Shown: positions 26,076 through 35,684, numbered from the stretch's first letter. The stretch: 64,000 bases of DNA from Clostridiales bacterium (GCA_022508445.1 JAFLVG010000003.1:124001-188000); one strand, 5' to 3'. Notes: generated from the sequence alone by a model not told the origin. A program made the numbers and translations.

Positions 26076-26696
26076 TTACTTGGAATACAACTCGACGATG
26101 AGCTGCTCGTTGATATTGAGATCGATATCGTCGCGCTTGGGGTTGTCTACGATTTTACCGACAAAGTTCTCGGTGTCGAACATAACCCACTTGGGCATGA
26201 CGATTTTTGCGCCGCGAAGCTCTTTGAACATAGCGTTGTCGCGGCTTGTTTCTTTGATAGAGATCTCGTCGCCAAGCTTTACTTGGTACGACGGAATGTC
26301 TACGCGCTTGCCGTTGACGAGAATGTGTCCGTGGTTGACTATCTGGCGCGACATCTTACGCGACGCACCGATGCCCATGCGGAACACTACGTTGTCCAAG
26401 CGCTTTTCGAGCATGGCGAGCATGTTCTCGCCGGTAACGCCCTTTTGCGTTACCGCTTTCTCGTAGTAAGCTCTGAACTGCTTTTCGAGTACGCCGTAAG
26501 CGCGCTTGACCTTTTGTTTCTCGCGGAGCTGGGTGTTGTACTCGCTGTTCTTGCGGCGAGTAACCGCATGCGCTCCGGGCGGAACGGGACGGCGCTCCAT
26601 CGCGCACTTCTTGGAAACACAGCGCTCGCCCTTCAAAAACAGCTTCTGACCTTCTCTGCGGCACTGTCTGCAATCTGCACAAATATTTCTTGCCAT
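26076..26696 (-). CDS. rpsD: Small ribosomal subunit protein uS4
   Basis: An N-terminal zinc-type cluster of cysteines (ICADCRQC and CVSKKC) and the S4 RNA-binding domain (LDNVVFRMGIGASRKMSRQI) identify uS4. At 206 residues it has the normal length. In many bacteria S4 also acts as translational repressor of its operon; no such site is evident here. Confidence 0.98.
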   Translation of the reverse strand: MARNICADCRQCRREGQKLFLKGERCVSKKCAMERRPVPPGAHAVTRRKNSEYNTQLREKQKVKRAYGVLEKQFRAYYEKAVTQKGVTGENMLAMLEKRLDNVVFRMGIGASRKMSRQIVNHGHILVNGKRVDIPSYQVKLGDEISIKETSRDNAMFKELRGAKIVMPKWVMFDTENFVGKIVDNPKRDDIDLNINEQLIVELYSK

Positions 26697-26711
26697 GATG
26701 TTCTACTCTCC

Positions 26712-27101
26712 TTATACGCGTCTACGCTTGGGCGGACGGCAGCCGTTGTGCGGTATGGGCGACACGTCGTTGATCTCCGTGACCTGCAAGCCGACGACTT
26801 CCATTGCGCGAATGGCAGATTCTCTGCCCGAGCCGGGGCCCTTGACGAAAACCTTGACCGAGCGCAAACCGTGCTCCATCGCTCTTCTTGCGGCTTCTTC
26901 CGCCGCCATCTGCGCGGCATACGGCGTGGATTTGCGCGAGCCGCGGAATTTAAGCGCGCCCGCCGAGCAAGCGGCGATCGCATTGCCTTGCTCGTCCGTA
27001 ACAGTCACGATCGTGTTATTGAACGACGCGTGGATGTGGACACAGCCTTTATCGATGTTCTTTGTTATCTTCCTTTTTGTAGAAGTTTTCTTGACTGCCA
27101 T
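26712..27101 (-). CDS. rpsK: Small ribosomal subunit protein uS11
   Basis: Family motifs [18 protein letters not shown] and the C-terminal [11 protein letters not shown] are present. It lies 3 bp after rpsM, which indicates coupled translation. Confidence 0.98.
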   Translation of the reverse strand: MAVKKTSTKRKITKNIDKGCVHIHASFNNTIVTVTDEQGNAIAACSAGALKFRGSRKSTPYAAQMAAEEAARRAMEHGLRSVKVFVKGPGSGRESAIRAMEVVGLQVTEINDVSPIPHNGCRPPKRRRV

Positions 27102-27104
27102 GGA

Positions 27105-27482
27105 TTAACGCTCCTTCTTCTTGCTACGCGAAACGGTGCGCTTCGGTCCCTTGCGGGTGCGCGCGTTCTGCTTGGTGTTTTGACCGCGAACGGGCAAGTT
27201 TTTACGATGCCTAACGCCGCGGTAGCAGCCTATATCTTTAAGGCGTTTGATGTTGAGTTCTACTTCGCGGTGAAGGTCGCCTTCCGTCTTGATGTTTTTG
27301 TCGATATAAGTACGGAGTGCGTTTTCTTGATCGCTTGTCAAGTCCTTAACGCGAATGTCGGGATCGATACCCGTCTCTTTCAGAATTTTGTTCGCCGTGG
27401 GGCGTCCGATACCGAAAATGTAGGTCAAGCCGATTTCGATTCGTTTTTCCTTGGGCAAATCAATACCTGCAATTCTTGCCAC
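27105..27482 (-). CDS. rpsM: Small ribosomal subunit protein uS13
   Basis: [20 protein letters not shown] and the C-terminal [15 protein letters not shown] are diagnostic. The start appears to be GTG or ATG preceded by AAGGAG. The 293-bp gap before it, up to rpmJ, is unusual in this cluster and contains a structured element. Confidence 0.97.
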   Translation of the reverse strand: MARIAGIDLPKEKRIEIGLTYIFGIGRPTANKILKETGIDPDIRVKDLTSDQENALRTYIDKNIKTEGDLHREVELNIKRLKDIGCYRGVRHRKNLPVRGQNTKQNARTRKGPKRTVSRSKKKER

Positions 27483-27601
27483 TTTTTTGACTCCTTAATG
27501 TTTGTTAATAAATTGAATTTTTATTTTTTCGCGAACGCACATTCGTGTGGAATGTCGCGAAAGTGCATACGCGGTTGTTTTTGAAATTGTTTGTCTTATC
27601 C

Positions 27602-27775
27602 TAATACGACAATAGCGTCACAGAGCAAATCCTCGTGTAATTTCTACTGTAAGCCGCCGCACAGATTAGCCGATAAGCAAGTGACGAGTACACATCTGCG
27701 ACTTCGTCAAACTGGCTTGCGCCTGCTCGGATTTATCGCACAAGCTATCGCGACGACAACACTGCCGTCGTATTA
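27602..27775. other. Element with 9-bp terminal inverted repeats between rpmJ and rpsM
   Basis: TAATACGAC (27602-27610) and GTCGTATTA (27767-27775) are perfect inverted ends of a 174-bp noncoding block that starts right at the rpmJ stop codon. On the minus strand it contains a stem capped by a GCAA tetraloop (GGCGCAAGCC). It may be a structured RNA segment inside the operon transcript or a small MITE-like insertion. The remaining sequence to the rpsM start is AT-rich with no gene. Confidence 0.45.
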
Positions 27776-27892
27776 TCAACCCTGGCGCTGCTTGTGGCTG
27801 GGGTTTTTGCTGCAAATGACCATTACCTTGCCGTGACGGCGAATGACCTTGCATTTATCACACATGGGTTTTACGGAAGATCTTACTTTCAT
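27776..27892 (-). CDS. rpmJ: Large ribosomal subunit protein bL36 (38 residues)
   Basis: Too short for many gene callers. The ATG at 27892 follows an AAAGGAG ribosome site and encodes [16 protein letters not shown]... ending in HKQRQG. Three cysteines and a histidine (CDKC, C, H) form the zinc site of the Cys-type bL36. It has one extra residue (SKNPSHK) against the usual 37. Its place between infA and rpsM is canonical, but flanked by unusually long gaps. Confidence 0.95.
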   Translation of the reverse strand: MKVRSSVKPMCDKCKVIRRHGKVMVICSKNPSHKQRQG

Positions 27893-28007
27893 GATGTACT
27901 CCTTTGAAGGATTGTTGACTTAAAGTTTTGAGTGAGTGGTTGTGACGGTTTAGACGCATAACGACGCCTTTTCGCCACTGTGATTTTGTTGTATAGAGTT
28001 GTTCCGA

Positions 28008-28126
28008 GAATGCGGAGATGCGAGTTAGGCAAGGAAGCCAAGCACCGAACGAGGGAGTGTAGAACCACCTACATGACCGAGTGCGGGGCGACGGCTGACG
28101 CCGCATAACGACGCATATACGCATTC
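28008..28126. ncRNA. Candidate cloverleaf-like structured RNA between infA and rpmJ
   Basis: A 15-bp closing helix with two mismatches joins 28008-28022 and 28112-28126. Inside are three hairpins: GGC/GCC (28028-28030, 28037-28039); GCAC/GTGC (28042-28045, 28081-28084) enclosing TGTAG/CTACA (28058-28062, 28069-28073); and GGCG/CGCC (28087-28090, 28099-28102). This gives a four-way-junction layout. It is not a tRNA. The strand is uncertain; the purine-rich loops favour the plus strand, opposite to the operon. The flanks 27893-28007 hold nothing recognisable except a 12-bp direct repeat (GCATAACGACGC at 27956 and 28103). Confidence 0.4.
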
Positions 28127-28130
28127 GAGG

Positions 28131-28352
28131 TCAGTTTTTAGAGCGGAATGTTATAATGCCTTTTGTAATATCATACGGTGAAATCGCCACTTTGACGCGG
28201 TCGCCCAACAACACCTTGATGTAGTTGACGCGCATTTTGCCCGCGATCGTGCACAGCACCATTGCGCCGTTATCGAGCTTGACCTTGAATTTTGTTCCGG
28301 GCAAGCACTCTTCTACGGTGCCTTCGGTTTCGATATTGTCACTTCTCGGCAT
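28131..28352 (-). CDS. infA: Translation initiation factor IF-1
   Basis: A single S1/OB-fold protein of 73 residues with the family pattern [19 protein letters not shown] and the core [13 protein letters not shown] strong AGGAGG site precedes the ATG, which overlaps the KOW protein gene by 14 bp. Confidence 0.97.
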   Translation of the reverse strand: MPRSDNIETEGTVEECLPGTKFKVKLDNGAMVLCTIAGKMRVNYIKVLLGDRVKVAISPYDITKGIITFRSKN

Positions 28353-28593
28353 ACAACCTCCTATCCGAATTGAATTGTTTTATGCGCTTTTTTAGCGCCG
28401 CGTTTGTCGGGTTTTTAATGCCGCTTTGGTCGGCTACCCGTAAATGCCTTTTTCTTTTGAGCTTTGGATTGTCCATGCCGCGGCTCATTCCGTCGGCTAT
28501 CAGCACGAACTGCTCGCCTGCCTCGGCGACCACAACGAACGGCTTGCCCATGTCGTGGCCGGCAAGACTTATTACTATGTCACCGATTTCCAT
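28339..28593 (-). CDS. KOW-domain RNA-binding protein
   Basis: A small basic protein (84 residues) with an N-terminal KOW-like barrel ([20 protein letters not shown]) and a Lys/Arg-rich tail. Proteins of this kind occupy the map-infA gap in many Firmicutes ribosomal clusters and are thought to be ribosome-associated. The precise role is not established. Confidence 0.88.
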   Translation of the reverse strand: MEIGDIVISLAGHDMGKPFVVVAEAGEQFVLIADGMSRGMDNPKLKRKRHLRVADQSGIKNPTNAALKKRIKQFNSDRRLYAEK

Positions 28594-28650
28594 TTGTCCA
28601 CGCTCTCCTTTGGGAAATGTTCGTTCCTTGCATATCGTTTCTCGCTTCGG

Positions 28651-29391
28651 CTACACGGTCAAGATCTCGGGCTCGCCGCCCGTTATTATCACCGTGTTCT
28701 CGTAGTGCGCCGCGTTGCTCTTGTCGGCCGTGCGCACCGTCCAGCCGTCGCGGTCGATAACCACTCGCCAATCGCCTGCCGTTATCATCGGCTCGATACA
28801 AATGCACATTCCGTTTTTGAGCGGTGCGCCCGTGTTCCTCTTTCCGAAATTGGGAACTTCGGGCGGCTCGTGCATTTTATGCCCGATGCCGTGACCGGTG
28901 AGCGCGCGCACGACGCCGTAACCTCGAAGCTCGGTGTAGAGCTGAACGGCGCTTGATATGTCGCCCACTTTTCCGCCGGCCTTCGCATATTCTATGCCGG
29001 CCTCGAACGCGGCTTTTGCCGCGGCGATAAGCGCGAGGTTTTGCGGACTGACGTTCCCGACGGGGAACGTGCGCGCCGCGTCGCCTTGATATCCGTTTAA
29101 AAGTGCGGTAATGTCAACAGACACTATGTCTCCGTCCTTGACCGTCATTAGCGACGGTATTCCGTGGACGACTACGTCGTTTACCGATATGCACGACGCG
29201 TTGGGGTATCCTTGATAACCTTTGCTCGACGGTGTTGCGCCAAAGCTCCGTATCGTTTCTTCGACGACCGCGTCGATCTCCAACGTCGTTACTCCCGGCT
29301 TGATAAACCGTTCCGCCGCGTCGAGCGCCGCTTTGACCACGCGGCTCGCCGCGCGCATGCCGTTGCGCTCTTGGTCGGTTTTGACTATCAT
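28651..29391 (-). CDS. map: Type I methionine aminopeptidase
   Basis: Removes N-terminal methionine from new proteins. The metal ligands are visible: two Asp in SVDITALLNGYQGDAART, His in GHGIGHKMHEPP, Glu in CICIEPMI and Glu in AHYENTVIIT. Its 246 residues are the minimal type Ia length. The start overlaps the adk stop by 4 bp. Confidence 0.97.
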   Translation of the reverse strand: MIVKTDQERNGMRAASRVVKAALDAAERFIKPGVTTLEIDAVVEETIRSFGATPSSKGYQGYPNASCISVNDVVVHGIPSLMTVKDGDIVSVDITALLNGYQGDAARTFPVGNVSPQNLALIAAAKAAFEAGIEYAKAGGKVGDISSAVQLYTELRGYGVVRALTGHGIGHKMHEPPEVPNFGKRNTGAPLKNGMCICIEPMITAGDWRVVIDRDGWTVRTADKSNAAHYENTVIITGGEPEILTV

Positions 29392-30005
29392 TTAAGCGCC
29401 GCCTCGATCGCATTGTTGACTTGTTCTATCGTCTGCATGCCGTCGATGTTTTTGAGTACGCCCTTCTCTTTGTAGTACTGAACGAGCGGGGCGGTGTTTT
29501 CGGCGTACACCTTCAATCTGTTTTCCACGACTTCGCGCTTGTCGTCGTCGCGAATTACGAGCGTGTCGCCGCACACTTTGCACTTGCCGTCGGGCGCGTC
29601 CTGCGCGCTTGTGGTATATCCGCATTTGAGACACACTCTGCGGCTTGCCATGCGGTCGGCGAGCTTGTTCAAATCTGTTTCAAGGTTCAATGCCGTATCG
29701 ATAGTAACTATCTTGCCGAGCGCGTCCGCTTGCGCCTTATTGCGAGGGAAGCCGTCGAGAAGAAATCCGTTCTTGCAGTCCGCCTGCTCGATTCTATCTT
29801 TGAGAAGCGCCAGAACGAGTTCGTCGGGTACGAGCTTACCTGCGTCCATAAACGACTTGGCTTGCTTGCCCAGCTCGGTGCCGTCCGCTATGTTCTTGCG
29901 AAGAAGATCGCCTGTCGATATGTGCGGAAGGCTGTGCGCCTTGCAGATGAGCGCCGCTTGCGTGCCTTTGCCGCTTCCCGGCGCGCCCATTATGATTAAA
30001 TTCAT
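29388..30005 (-). CDS. adk: Adenylate kinase, zinc-LID type
   Basis: Interconverts ATP plus AMP and 2 ADP. The P-loop is GAPGSGKGT (residues 7-15). The LID domain carries four cysteines (CLKCG and CKVCG), the structural zinc version common in Gram-positive bacteria. The usual partner position after secY is kept. Confidence 0.97.
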   Translation of the reverse strand: MNLIIMGAPGSGKGTQAALICKAHSLPHISTGDLLRKNIADGTELGKQAKSFMDAGKLVPDELVLALLKDRIEQADCKNGFLLDGFPRNKAQADALGKIVTIDTALNLETDLNKLADRMASRRVCLKCGYTTSAQDAPDGKCKVCGDTLVIRDDDKREVVENRLKVYAENTAPLVQYYKEKGVLKNIDGMQTIEQVNNAIEAALK

Positions 30006-30048
30006 GTTCGACTCCTAATATAAAGAGAACGTATATGGTTGCTTGCCT

Positions 30049-30070
30049 CGGATGCGTAGCCGCGCATCCG
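30049..30070 (-). other. Intercistronic hairpin after secY
   Basis: CGGATGCG (30049-30056) pairs with CGCATCCG (30063-30070) between the secY stop codon and adk. There is no T-run, so it is more likely an RNA processing or stability element than a terminator. Confidence 0.4.
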
Positions 30071-30075
30071 GTTGT

Positions 30076-31377
30076 TTACTTCAAAAATCCCTTATACTGC
30101 TTCATCATAAGCTGACTCTGCAACTGCTTATTAAATTCAAGCGCAACCGAAACAACGATTAGCATACCTGTCGCAGAGAACGCGCCGACGAGCGTGGGGT
30201 TATCCAGCACCGCCGAGAACACGACCGACGGCACAAGCGCTATGAACGCGAGGAATATCGCACCGAACAACGTCAACCGTTTGGAAATTCTCGACAGATA
30301 TTCCGTCGTCGGTTTGCCCGGACGTATGCCGTTGATGAATCCGCCGTACTGCTGAATGTTGCGCGAGATGTCCTCGGGATTGAATTCGATCTGCGCGTAG
30401 AAGTACGAGAAGAACAGAATGAGTAGCGCGACAAAAATCGCATAAATCCAGCTACCTGCGCCCAGCCAATACGACCACCATGCGTAGAAACCGCTTTCGG
30501 GTGCGACGAGCTGTGCTATCATTTGCGGGAACGTGATGAGCGCCGTAGCAAAGATGATGGGCATAACGCCGCTGGCATTGAGTTTGATGGGAATAAACGT
30601 GCTTTGACCGCCGTACTGCTTTCTGCCCTTTATCTGCTTTGCGTACTGCACAGGCACTCTGCGCTCCGCAAGGTCCACGAAAACTATGAGCGTGAACACC
30701 GCTACAACCATGATAACAAAGCCGATAAGCTCCCAGATCGCCATTTCGTTGCCGTCAATCGCACTCTGGAAAGACTCGACTATCGCAAGGCCTGCCGAGG
30801 CGATGATACCGACAAAGATCAAAAGGCTTATGCCGTTGCCGATGCCGTAATCGGTGATGCGCTCGCCCAACCACATGGTTAGAAGTGAGCCCATGACCAT
30901 CAGCACGCACACAAACATCGCAATGAGCCAGGTCTGATTCATGGGTCCGAATACGTCGTTGGACAGGGCGTCCATACGCGCATACGACACCGTTACGCCG
31001 ATTGCCTGCGCAAGCGCAAGCGCAATCGTTATATACCGCGTGATTTGCGTAATCTTCCGCTTTCCGTCATCGCCCTGCTTCTGATACTCTTGAAGCCGAG
31101 GTATAGCAACGGTCAAAAGCTGCAAAATAATGGACGCGTTGATGTACGGCGTGATACCGATAGCGAACAGAGCGCCGTTTTGGAGCGCGCTACCCGTAAT
31201 GCCGTTCAAAAGTCCCAAAAGTCCGTCACCGGATGCGGAATTTTTGTACACAACCGGATTTATGCCCGGAATGGGTATCCAGCAACCGATGCGATAAATA
31301 AAGAGGAGCGCGAGAGTTATGAGCAACTTTCTGCGCACGTCCTTATTCTTGAAAGCGTTTTTAAGCGTTTCAAACAT
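30076..31377 (-). CDS. secY: Preprotein translocase subunit SecY
   Basis: Ten transmembrane helices form the protein-conducting channel. SecY signatures include GINPVVYKN near the first helix and GMPIIFATAL-like sequence (SGVMPIIFATALITFP). The plug-type first loop and the conserved Arg-containing cytosolic loop (RPGKPTTEYLSRI) are present. Its 433 residues are typical. It overlaps rplO by 1 bp. Confidence 0.98.
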   Translation of the reverse strand: MFETLKNAFKNKDVRRKLLITLALLFIYRIGCWIPIPGINPVVYKNSASGDGLLGLLNGITGSALQNGALFAIGITPYINASIILQLLTVAIPRLQEYQKQGDDGKRKITQITRYITIALALAQAIGVTVSYARMDALSNDVFGPMNQTWLIAMFVCVLMVMGSLLTMWLGERITDYGIGNGISLLIFVGIIASAGLAIVESFQSAIDGNEMAIWELIGFVIMVVAVFTLIVFVDLAERRVPVQYAKQIKGRKQYGGQSTFIPIKLNASGVMPIIFATALITFPQMIAQLVAPESGFYAWWSYWLGAGSWIYAIFVALLILFFSYFYAQIEFNPEDISRNIQQYGGFINGIRPGKPTTEYLSRISKRLTLFGAIFLAFIALVPSVVFSAVLDNPTLVGAFSATGMLIVVSVALEFNKQLQSQLMMKQYKGFLK

Positions 31378-31820
31378 TAGATGACCTCTACCGTGCCGCC
31401 CGCTTTTTCGATCTTCTCTTTTGCGGATGCGGTGAACTTCGCCGCTTTGACGGTCAGCTTTTTGGTGAGCTCGCCGTCGCCGAGAACTTTGAGTCCGTAT
31501 GCTTCGACCTTTTTGACAATGCCGGTTTCAACCAACAATTTGAGATCGACAACCGTCCCGTCGTCAAACGTGTTGAGCTTGTCGATGTTGATGACCGTAA
31601 ATTCCTTTTGGAACTTGTTGTTGAATCCGCGCTTGGGAAGTCTACGCATAAGCGTAATCTGCCCGCCCTCGAATCCGGGACGAACGCCGCCGCCGCTACG
31701 CGCCCATTGTCCTTTATGTCCCTTGCCAGACGTTTTGCCCAGCCCCGAGCCTATACCGCGTCCCAAACGCTTTGCTTTGGTGCGCGAGCCGTCAGCCGGC
31801 ATAAGTGCATGCATTTTCAT
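31377..31820 (-). CDS. rplO: Large ribosomal subunit protein uL15
   Basis: The glycine-rich N-terminal extension ([20 protein letters not shown]) and GFEGGQ(I/M)[11 protein letters not shown] are family hallmarks. 147 residues. It sits 1 bp from rpmD. Confidence 0.98.
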   Translation of the reverse strand: MKMHALMPADGSRTKAKRLGRGIGSGLGKTSGKGHKGQWARSGGGVRPGFEGGQITLMRRLPKRGFNNKFQKEFTVINIDKLNTFDDGTVVDLKLLVETGIVKKVEAYGLKVLGDGELTKKLTVKAAKFTASAKEKIEKAGGTVEVI

Positions 31821-31821
31821 A

Positions 31822-32034
31822 TTAAGCCTCCGCTTCGGTAACCGTCACGAGATGACATACCGTTCTTATCATGCCGCGCATAGCGGGGTTGTCCTCGACC
31901 GTCACCGTTTGGTGAAGTTTTTTGAGCCCCAACGCTTCCACAGTGCGCTGCTGTTTTACCAAACGTCCCGCCGTGCTTTTGACAAGCGTCACGTTGAGTT
32001 TTTTATTTTCGGTTTTTTCAGTTTTCTTCGCCAT
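31822..32034 (-). CDS. rpmD: Large ribosomal subunit protein uL30
   Basis: The short uL30 fold is clear from [25 protein letters not shown]-type sequence, here preceded by a Lys-rich start of about 12 residues. 70 residues in total, slightly longer than the usual 58-60. Confidence 0.95.
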   Translation of the reverse strand: MAKKTEKTENKKLNVTLVKSTAGRLVKQQRTVEALGLKKLHQTVTVEDNPAMRGMIRTVCHLVTVTEAEA

Positions 32035-32112
32035 TTTTCAAATGACCTCCGATAGTAAATTCGGATTCCCGAATTGTTTGTTGTTTTTACGCAAGACCTT
32101 GCGCAACGTTTC

Positions 32113-32634
32113 CTACATCAACTCTTCGACAGTCTTGCCGCGCATGGCCGCCACTTCATCGGCGGTACGAAGGCTTTCGAGCGCTCTCATCGTTGCTTTG
32201 ACAACGTTGATAGGGTTGCGCGAGCCGTAGCACTTTGTCGTGATGTTGTTTACGCCGCAAAGCTCCAACACCGCACGAACGCTACCGCCGGCGATAACGC
32301 CCTTACCTTCGGGAGCGGGACGAAGCAACACCTTGCTGCACGAGAACTCGCCCACTGTTTCGTGAGGAATGGCCGTGCCGTTGAGCGAAATCTTCTTCAT
32401 ATCGCGACGCGCGGCTTGTTCGGCTTTTTTGATCGCCTCGGGAACCTCGGTGGCTTTGCCCATGCCGATACCCACTCTGCCCTTGCCGTCGCCGGCAACA
32501 ACGAGCGCCGCAAAGCTGCTGTTTCTGCCGCCCTTAACGACCTTGCTGACTCTTCTCGTGGTGACGAGCTTGGTCTTGATGCCGTCGTCAACGACTTCTC
32601 TTTCTCTTTTCTTTCTGAATTCTTCGCGTGCCAT
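32113..32634 (-). CDS. rpsE: Small ribosomal subunit protein uS5
   Basis: The S5 double-stranded RNA-binding region (VVKGGRNSSFAALVVAGDGK) and C-terminal half (LRPAPEGKGVIAGGSVRAVLE) are present. 173 residues. A 78-bp gap without a gene separates it from rpmD. Confidence 0.98.
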   Translation of the reverse strand: MAREEFRKKREREVVDDGIKTKLVTTRRVSKVVKGGRNSSFAALVVAGDGKGRVGIGMGKATEVPEAIKKAEQAARRDMKKISLNGTAIPHETVGEFSCSKVLLRPAPEGKGVIAGGSVRAVLELCGVNNITTKCYGSRNPINVVKATMRALESLRTADEVAAMRGKTVEELM

Positions 32635-32643
32635 GATCCACTC

Positions 32644-33006
32644 CTAAAATTTAAGCCCCGCAGCTCTTGCCGCGTCGGCGAGCGCTTTGACTCTGCCCGT
32701 GTAAAGATATCCGCCGCGGTCGAAAACCACTTCGGTAATGCCGTTCTTTTGCGCTTTCTTGGCAACGTCGCCGCCAACAAACTCAGCCTGCTGGGTTTTG
32801 GTCTTGCCGTCGAGGTTTGCGCCCTTGACGAGAGTGCTGCTGCTGCAAAGCGTAACGCCCTTTTCGTCGTCGATGACTTGGGCATAGATATGACTTGTAG
32901 AACGGTAAACCGCAAGCCTGGGACGTGCGGCCGTGCCTTTCACGCTGTAACGCAAGCGCGCATGACGCTTGGCGCGAACTTTGTTTTTGTCTATCTTCTT
33001 AATCAT
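32644..33006 (-). CDS. rplR: Large ribosomal subunit protein uL18
   Basis: [21 protein letters not shown] and [20 protein letters not shown] are typical uL18 segments for binding 5S rRNA. 120 residues. Confidence 0.98.
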   Translation of the reverse strand: MIKKIDKNKVRAKRHARLRYSVKGTAARPRLAVYRSTSHIYAQVIDDEKGVTLCSSSTLVKGANLDGKTKTQQAEFVGGDVAKKAQKNGITEVVFDRGGYLYTGRVKALADAARAAGLKF

Positions 33007-33017
33007 TAGCCACTCTC

Positions 33018-33563
33018 CTATTTCTTGCCTGCGGTCTTAGCCTCTTTGCGGAGGACGACCTCGGTGCTGTAATGCAAACCGTATCCGTGGTACGGCTCGA
33101 CCGGACGTTTAGCTTTGATCTGCGCCGCGACCTGTCCGACGTATTCCTTATTGATACCGCTGACAACAATCTGCAACGGATCGGGGCATGTAATCGTTAT
33201 GCCTTGGGGAATAGTGTACTCTACGGGCTTGCTGTAACCGATGTTCATGACGAGCTTGTTGCCCGTGACCGCGCACTTGTAACCGACGCCGGCTACGATA
33301 AGCGTTTTGGTAAACGCGTTCTGAACGCCGTGCACCATGTTCGCGATGAGCTGACGGTACAATCCGTGATACGCACGGGTTTGCTTTTCGTCGTTTGCGC
33401 GTTCGACGTTGACCACGCCCGCGCCGATAACGACGTTGATGTCCTTGCACTCGATACTTTGTTTGAGCTCGCCCAGCTTGCCTTTGACCGTGACAACGCC
33501 GTTCTCGAACTCAACGGTTACTCCTGCCGGAACGTCGATATGTTTTCTGCCTATACGTGACAT
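33018..33563 (-). CDS. rplF: Large ribosomal subunit protein uL6
   Basis: Starts [15 protein letters not shown], as uL6 proteins do; the ATG at 33563 has a TAGGAGG site, so a longer upstream start is rejected. The C-terminal signature [11 protein letters not shown] (here [11 protein letters not shown]) is present. 181 residues. Confidence 0.97.
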   Translation of the reverse strand: MSRIGRKHIDVPAGVTVEFENGVVTVKGKLGELKQSIECKDINVVIGAGVVNVERANDEKQTRAYHGLYRQLIANMVHGVQNAFTKTLIVAGVGYKCAVTGNKLVMNIGYSKPVEYTIPQGITITCPDPLQIVVSGINKEYVGQVAAQIKAKRPVEPYHGYGLHYSTEVVLRKEAKTAGKK

Positions 33564-33573
33564 TTTCGACCTC

Positions 33574-33969
33574 CTACCATACATAGGCGAGCACTTCGCC
33601 GCCTACTTTGAGCTCGCGCGCCTTCTTGTCGGTCATGACGCCGCGCGAAGTGGAAATTATAGCAATTCCGTATCCGCCGAGCACCTTGGGAAGGTCCTCG
33701 CATCCGCAGTAAACGCGAAGTCCGGGTTTGGAAATACGCTTCAAATTGGTGATGGCGTTCTTGTTGCCGCTGTATTTGAGCGCAACCTTGATGTTGCTGT
33801 GGCCTTTCTCCTCAACAACCTCGCTCGACACCACAAAGCCCTCTTCGACGAGAATATCGACAATGGATTTCTTCATTTTGGACGCCGGTATCGATACGGT
33901 TTCATGCCGCGCCGTAATAGCGTTTCGGATTCTTGTGAGCAAATCCGCGATAGGATCTGTTGTAACCAT
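33574..33969 (-). CDS. rpsH: Small ribosomal subunit protein uS8
   Basis: Begins [20 protein letters not shown] and ends with [20 protein letters not shown], both diagnostic. 131 residues. Confidence 0.98.
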   Translation of the reverse strand: MVTTDPIADLLTRIRNAITARHETVSIPASKMKKSIVDILVEEGFVVSSEVVEEKGHSNIKVALKYSGNKNAITNLKRISKPGLRVYCGCEDLPKVLGGYGIAIISTSRGVMTDKKARELKVGGEVLAYVW

Positions 33970-33985
33970 AACTTATACCTCCTCC

Positions 33986-34171
33986 TTACCAGCTCGACTT
34001 CTTTACGCCGGGGATTTCGCCCTTGTACGCAAGTTCGCGAAAGCAAATTCTGCAAATGCCGTACTTGCGAAGCACAGCGTGCGGACGGCCGCAGATACTG
34101 CAACGCGTGTAAGCGCGAGTGCTGTATTTGGGCGTTTTTTGCTGTTTGTTTATCATCGCTTTTTTAGCCAT
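33986..34171 (-). CDS. rpsN: Small ribosomal subunit protein uS14, zinc type
   Basis: A 61-residue short form with CSICGRP and CRICF, the two CxxC pairs of the zinc-binding uS14 found in Gram-positive bacteria. Confidence 0.98.
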   Translation of the reverse strand: MAKKAMINKQQKTPKYSTRAYTRCSICGRPHAVLRKYGICRICFRELAYKGEIPGVKKSSW

Positions 34172-34181
34172 AATTTTCTCC

Positions 34182-34805
34182 TTAATTCTTGAACGGCATG
34201 CCGAGCTTTGTCAAAAGCAATTTAGCTTCTTCGTCGGTTTCGGCAGTTGTGACCACGTCTACGTCAAATCCTCTGATTTTCTCGATGAGCTCGTAAGAAA
34301 TCTCGGGGAAAATTGTCTGGTCCTTGATTCCGAGTGCGTAATTGCCTCGGCCGTCGAACGACTTGCCCGAAATACCGCGGAAGTCACGAACGCGCGGAAG
34401 CGCGATCGAAACAAGCCTGTCGAAGAACTCATACGCCATCTCGCCGCGAAGCGTGACCTTAATCGCTATCGATTGTCCTTCGCGAAGCTTGAAGTTACTT
34501 ACCGACTTCTTCGCTTTGACAAGCACGCTTCTTTGTCCGGCTATCGCGTCAAGCTCCGCTTGCGCGAGCTGAATGCTTTTGGAATTGTCTTTTATATCGC
34601 CCAAGCGCATGTTGAGAACGATTTTTACAAGCTTGGGAACTTGGTTTACGTTCTTATATCCGCGCTCTTTCATCAGTTGCGGTACGATTTCCGTCTTGTA
34701 TCTGTTGCGAAGACGGTACCGCTCCGGATTGGTCGATTTCACGGGAGCGCCGTTTTTCGCCGCTGCCGGTGCCTTTTCTTTGGCTTTGGTCGCTTTTTCT
34801 GCCAT
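34182..34805 (-). CDS. rplE: Large ribosomal subunit protein uL5 with N-terminal extension
   Basis: The uL5 body starts near residue 29 ([18 protein letters not shown]) and includes [10 protein letters not shown] and the closing GMPFKN. The first 28 residues are a Lys/Ala/Pro-rich extension ([10 protein letters not shown]) that most uL5 proteins (about 180 residues) lack. 207 residues overall. Confidence 0.97.
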   Translation of the reverse strand: MAEKATKAKEKAPAAAKNGAPVKSTNPERYRLRNRYKTEIVPQLMKERGYKNVNQVPKLVKIVLNMRLGDIKDNSKSIQLAQAELDAIAGQRSVLVKAKKSVSNFKLREGQSIAIKVTLRGEMAYEFFDRLVSIALPRVRDFRGISGKSFDGRGNYALGIKDQTIFPEISYELIEKIRGFDVDVVTTAETDEEAKLLLTKLGMPFKN

Positions 34806-34818
34806 TACCGTTTACTCC

Positions 34819-35301
34819 TTACTCTGTTTTACCGTCCGAACTGTTTTCGACGGGAACGTTGTTTTCTTCCGCTTTCTTTGCCGCGGTCTTTTTATCCGCC
34901 GCTTTTTTGGTGGAAGTCTTTGCCTTTTCGGCTTTCTTATCCGCTTTGTCGGCTTTCTTCTTGGTCTTTTCGGCTTTGAGCGCAGCGTCGAGACTTGCGC
35001 CGCACTTTGCGCAGATTCGCGCATTCTTGCCGTCTATTTCCTGATGGCGAACGCGAACGCTTTGGCCGCACGACGGGCAAATTATTTGCACGTTGCTGCA
35101 ATCGATGGGGGCTTCAACCTTCTTCTTGCCGCCCTGCTCGGTCGCCGAGCGCGCCTTCAAGTGGTGCGTTGCGATGTTGACGCCTTCGACAAGCACTTTG
35201 TTCGTTTTGGGGTCGGTGGCGAGGACTTTGCCCGTTTTGCCTTTGTCTTTGCCGGTCAAAACCTTTACGTTATCGCCTTTTCTGACATTGAGATTGTTCA
35301 T
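34819..35301 (-). CDS. rplX: Large ribosomal subunit protein uL24 with zinc ribbon and Lys-rich tail
   Basis: A KOW domain (VRKGDNVKVLTGKDKGKTGKV) is followed by two CxxC pairs (CPSCG, CAKCG) seen in Clostridial uL24. From about residue 110 a Lys/Ala-rich tail (KKADKADKKAEKAK and so on) brings the length to 160 against about 103-115. Its composition resembles the tail of GlgB in this window. Confidence 0.97.
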   Translation of the reverse strand: MNNLNVRKGDNVKVLTGKDKGKTGKVLATDPKTNKVLVEGVNIATHHLKARSATEQGGKKKVEAPIDCSNVQIICPSCGQSVRVRHQEIDGKNARICAKCGASLDAALKAEKTKKKADKADKKAEKAKTSTKKAADKKTAAKKAEENNVPVENSSDGKTE

Positions 35302-35315
35302 CCGTCATTCCTCCG

Positions 35316-35684
35316 TTAAAGCACTTCGGGCGCCAAAGATATGATCTTTGTGAAGTCGCGGTCGCGCAGTTCGCGCGCAATCGGTCCGAAAATACGGGTG
35401 CCGCGCGGCTGCTTTTGATTGTCTATAATAACGGCGGCGTTGTCGTCGAAACGAATGTGCGAGCCGTCGGGACGGTTTACGCCCTGATGCGTGCGCACGA
35501 TGACCGCTTTTACGACGTCGCCTTTTTTAACCGTGCCGCCGGGCTGAGCGGACTTGACCGACGCCGTGATGATGTCGCCGATGTTGCCGCTGCGACGGAA
35601 CGATCCACCCATTACTTGTATACACATTATTTCTTTCGCGCCGGTGTTGTCGGCGACTTTGAGATACGATTGAGGTTGTATCAT
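35316..35684 (-). CDS. rplN: Large ribosomal subunit protein uL14
   Basis: [22 protein letters not shown], [21 protein letters not shown] core and [13 protein letters not shown] identify uL14. 122 residues, the standard length. Confidence 0.98.
   Translation of the reverse strand: MIQPQSYLKVADNTGAKEIMCIQVMGGSFRRSGNIGDIITASVKSAQPGGTVKKGDVVKAVIVRTHQGVNRPDGSHIRFDDNAAVIIDNQKQPRGTRIFGPIARELRDRDFTKIISLAPEVL

Noticed and set aside
26283-27584. Plus-strand open frame of 433 codons over rpsD-rpsK-rpsM
   Set aside because: It is antisense to three intact ribosomal protein genes and has no family resemblance.
28008-28126. Cloverleaf-like element considered as a tRNA
   Set aside because: No T-psi-C arm, no anticodon loop of seven bases, and the closing helix is 15 bp instead of 7.
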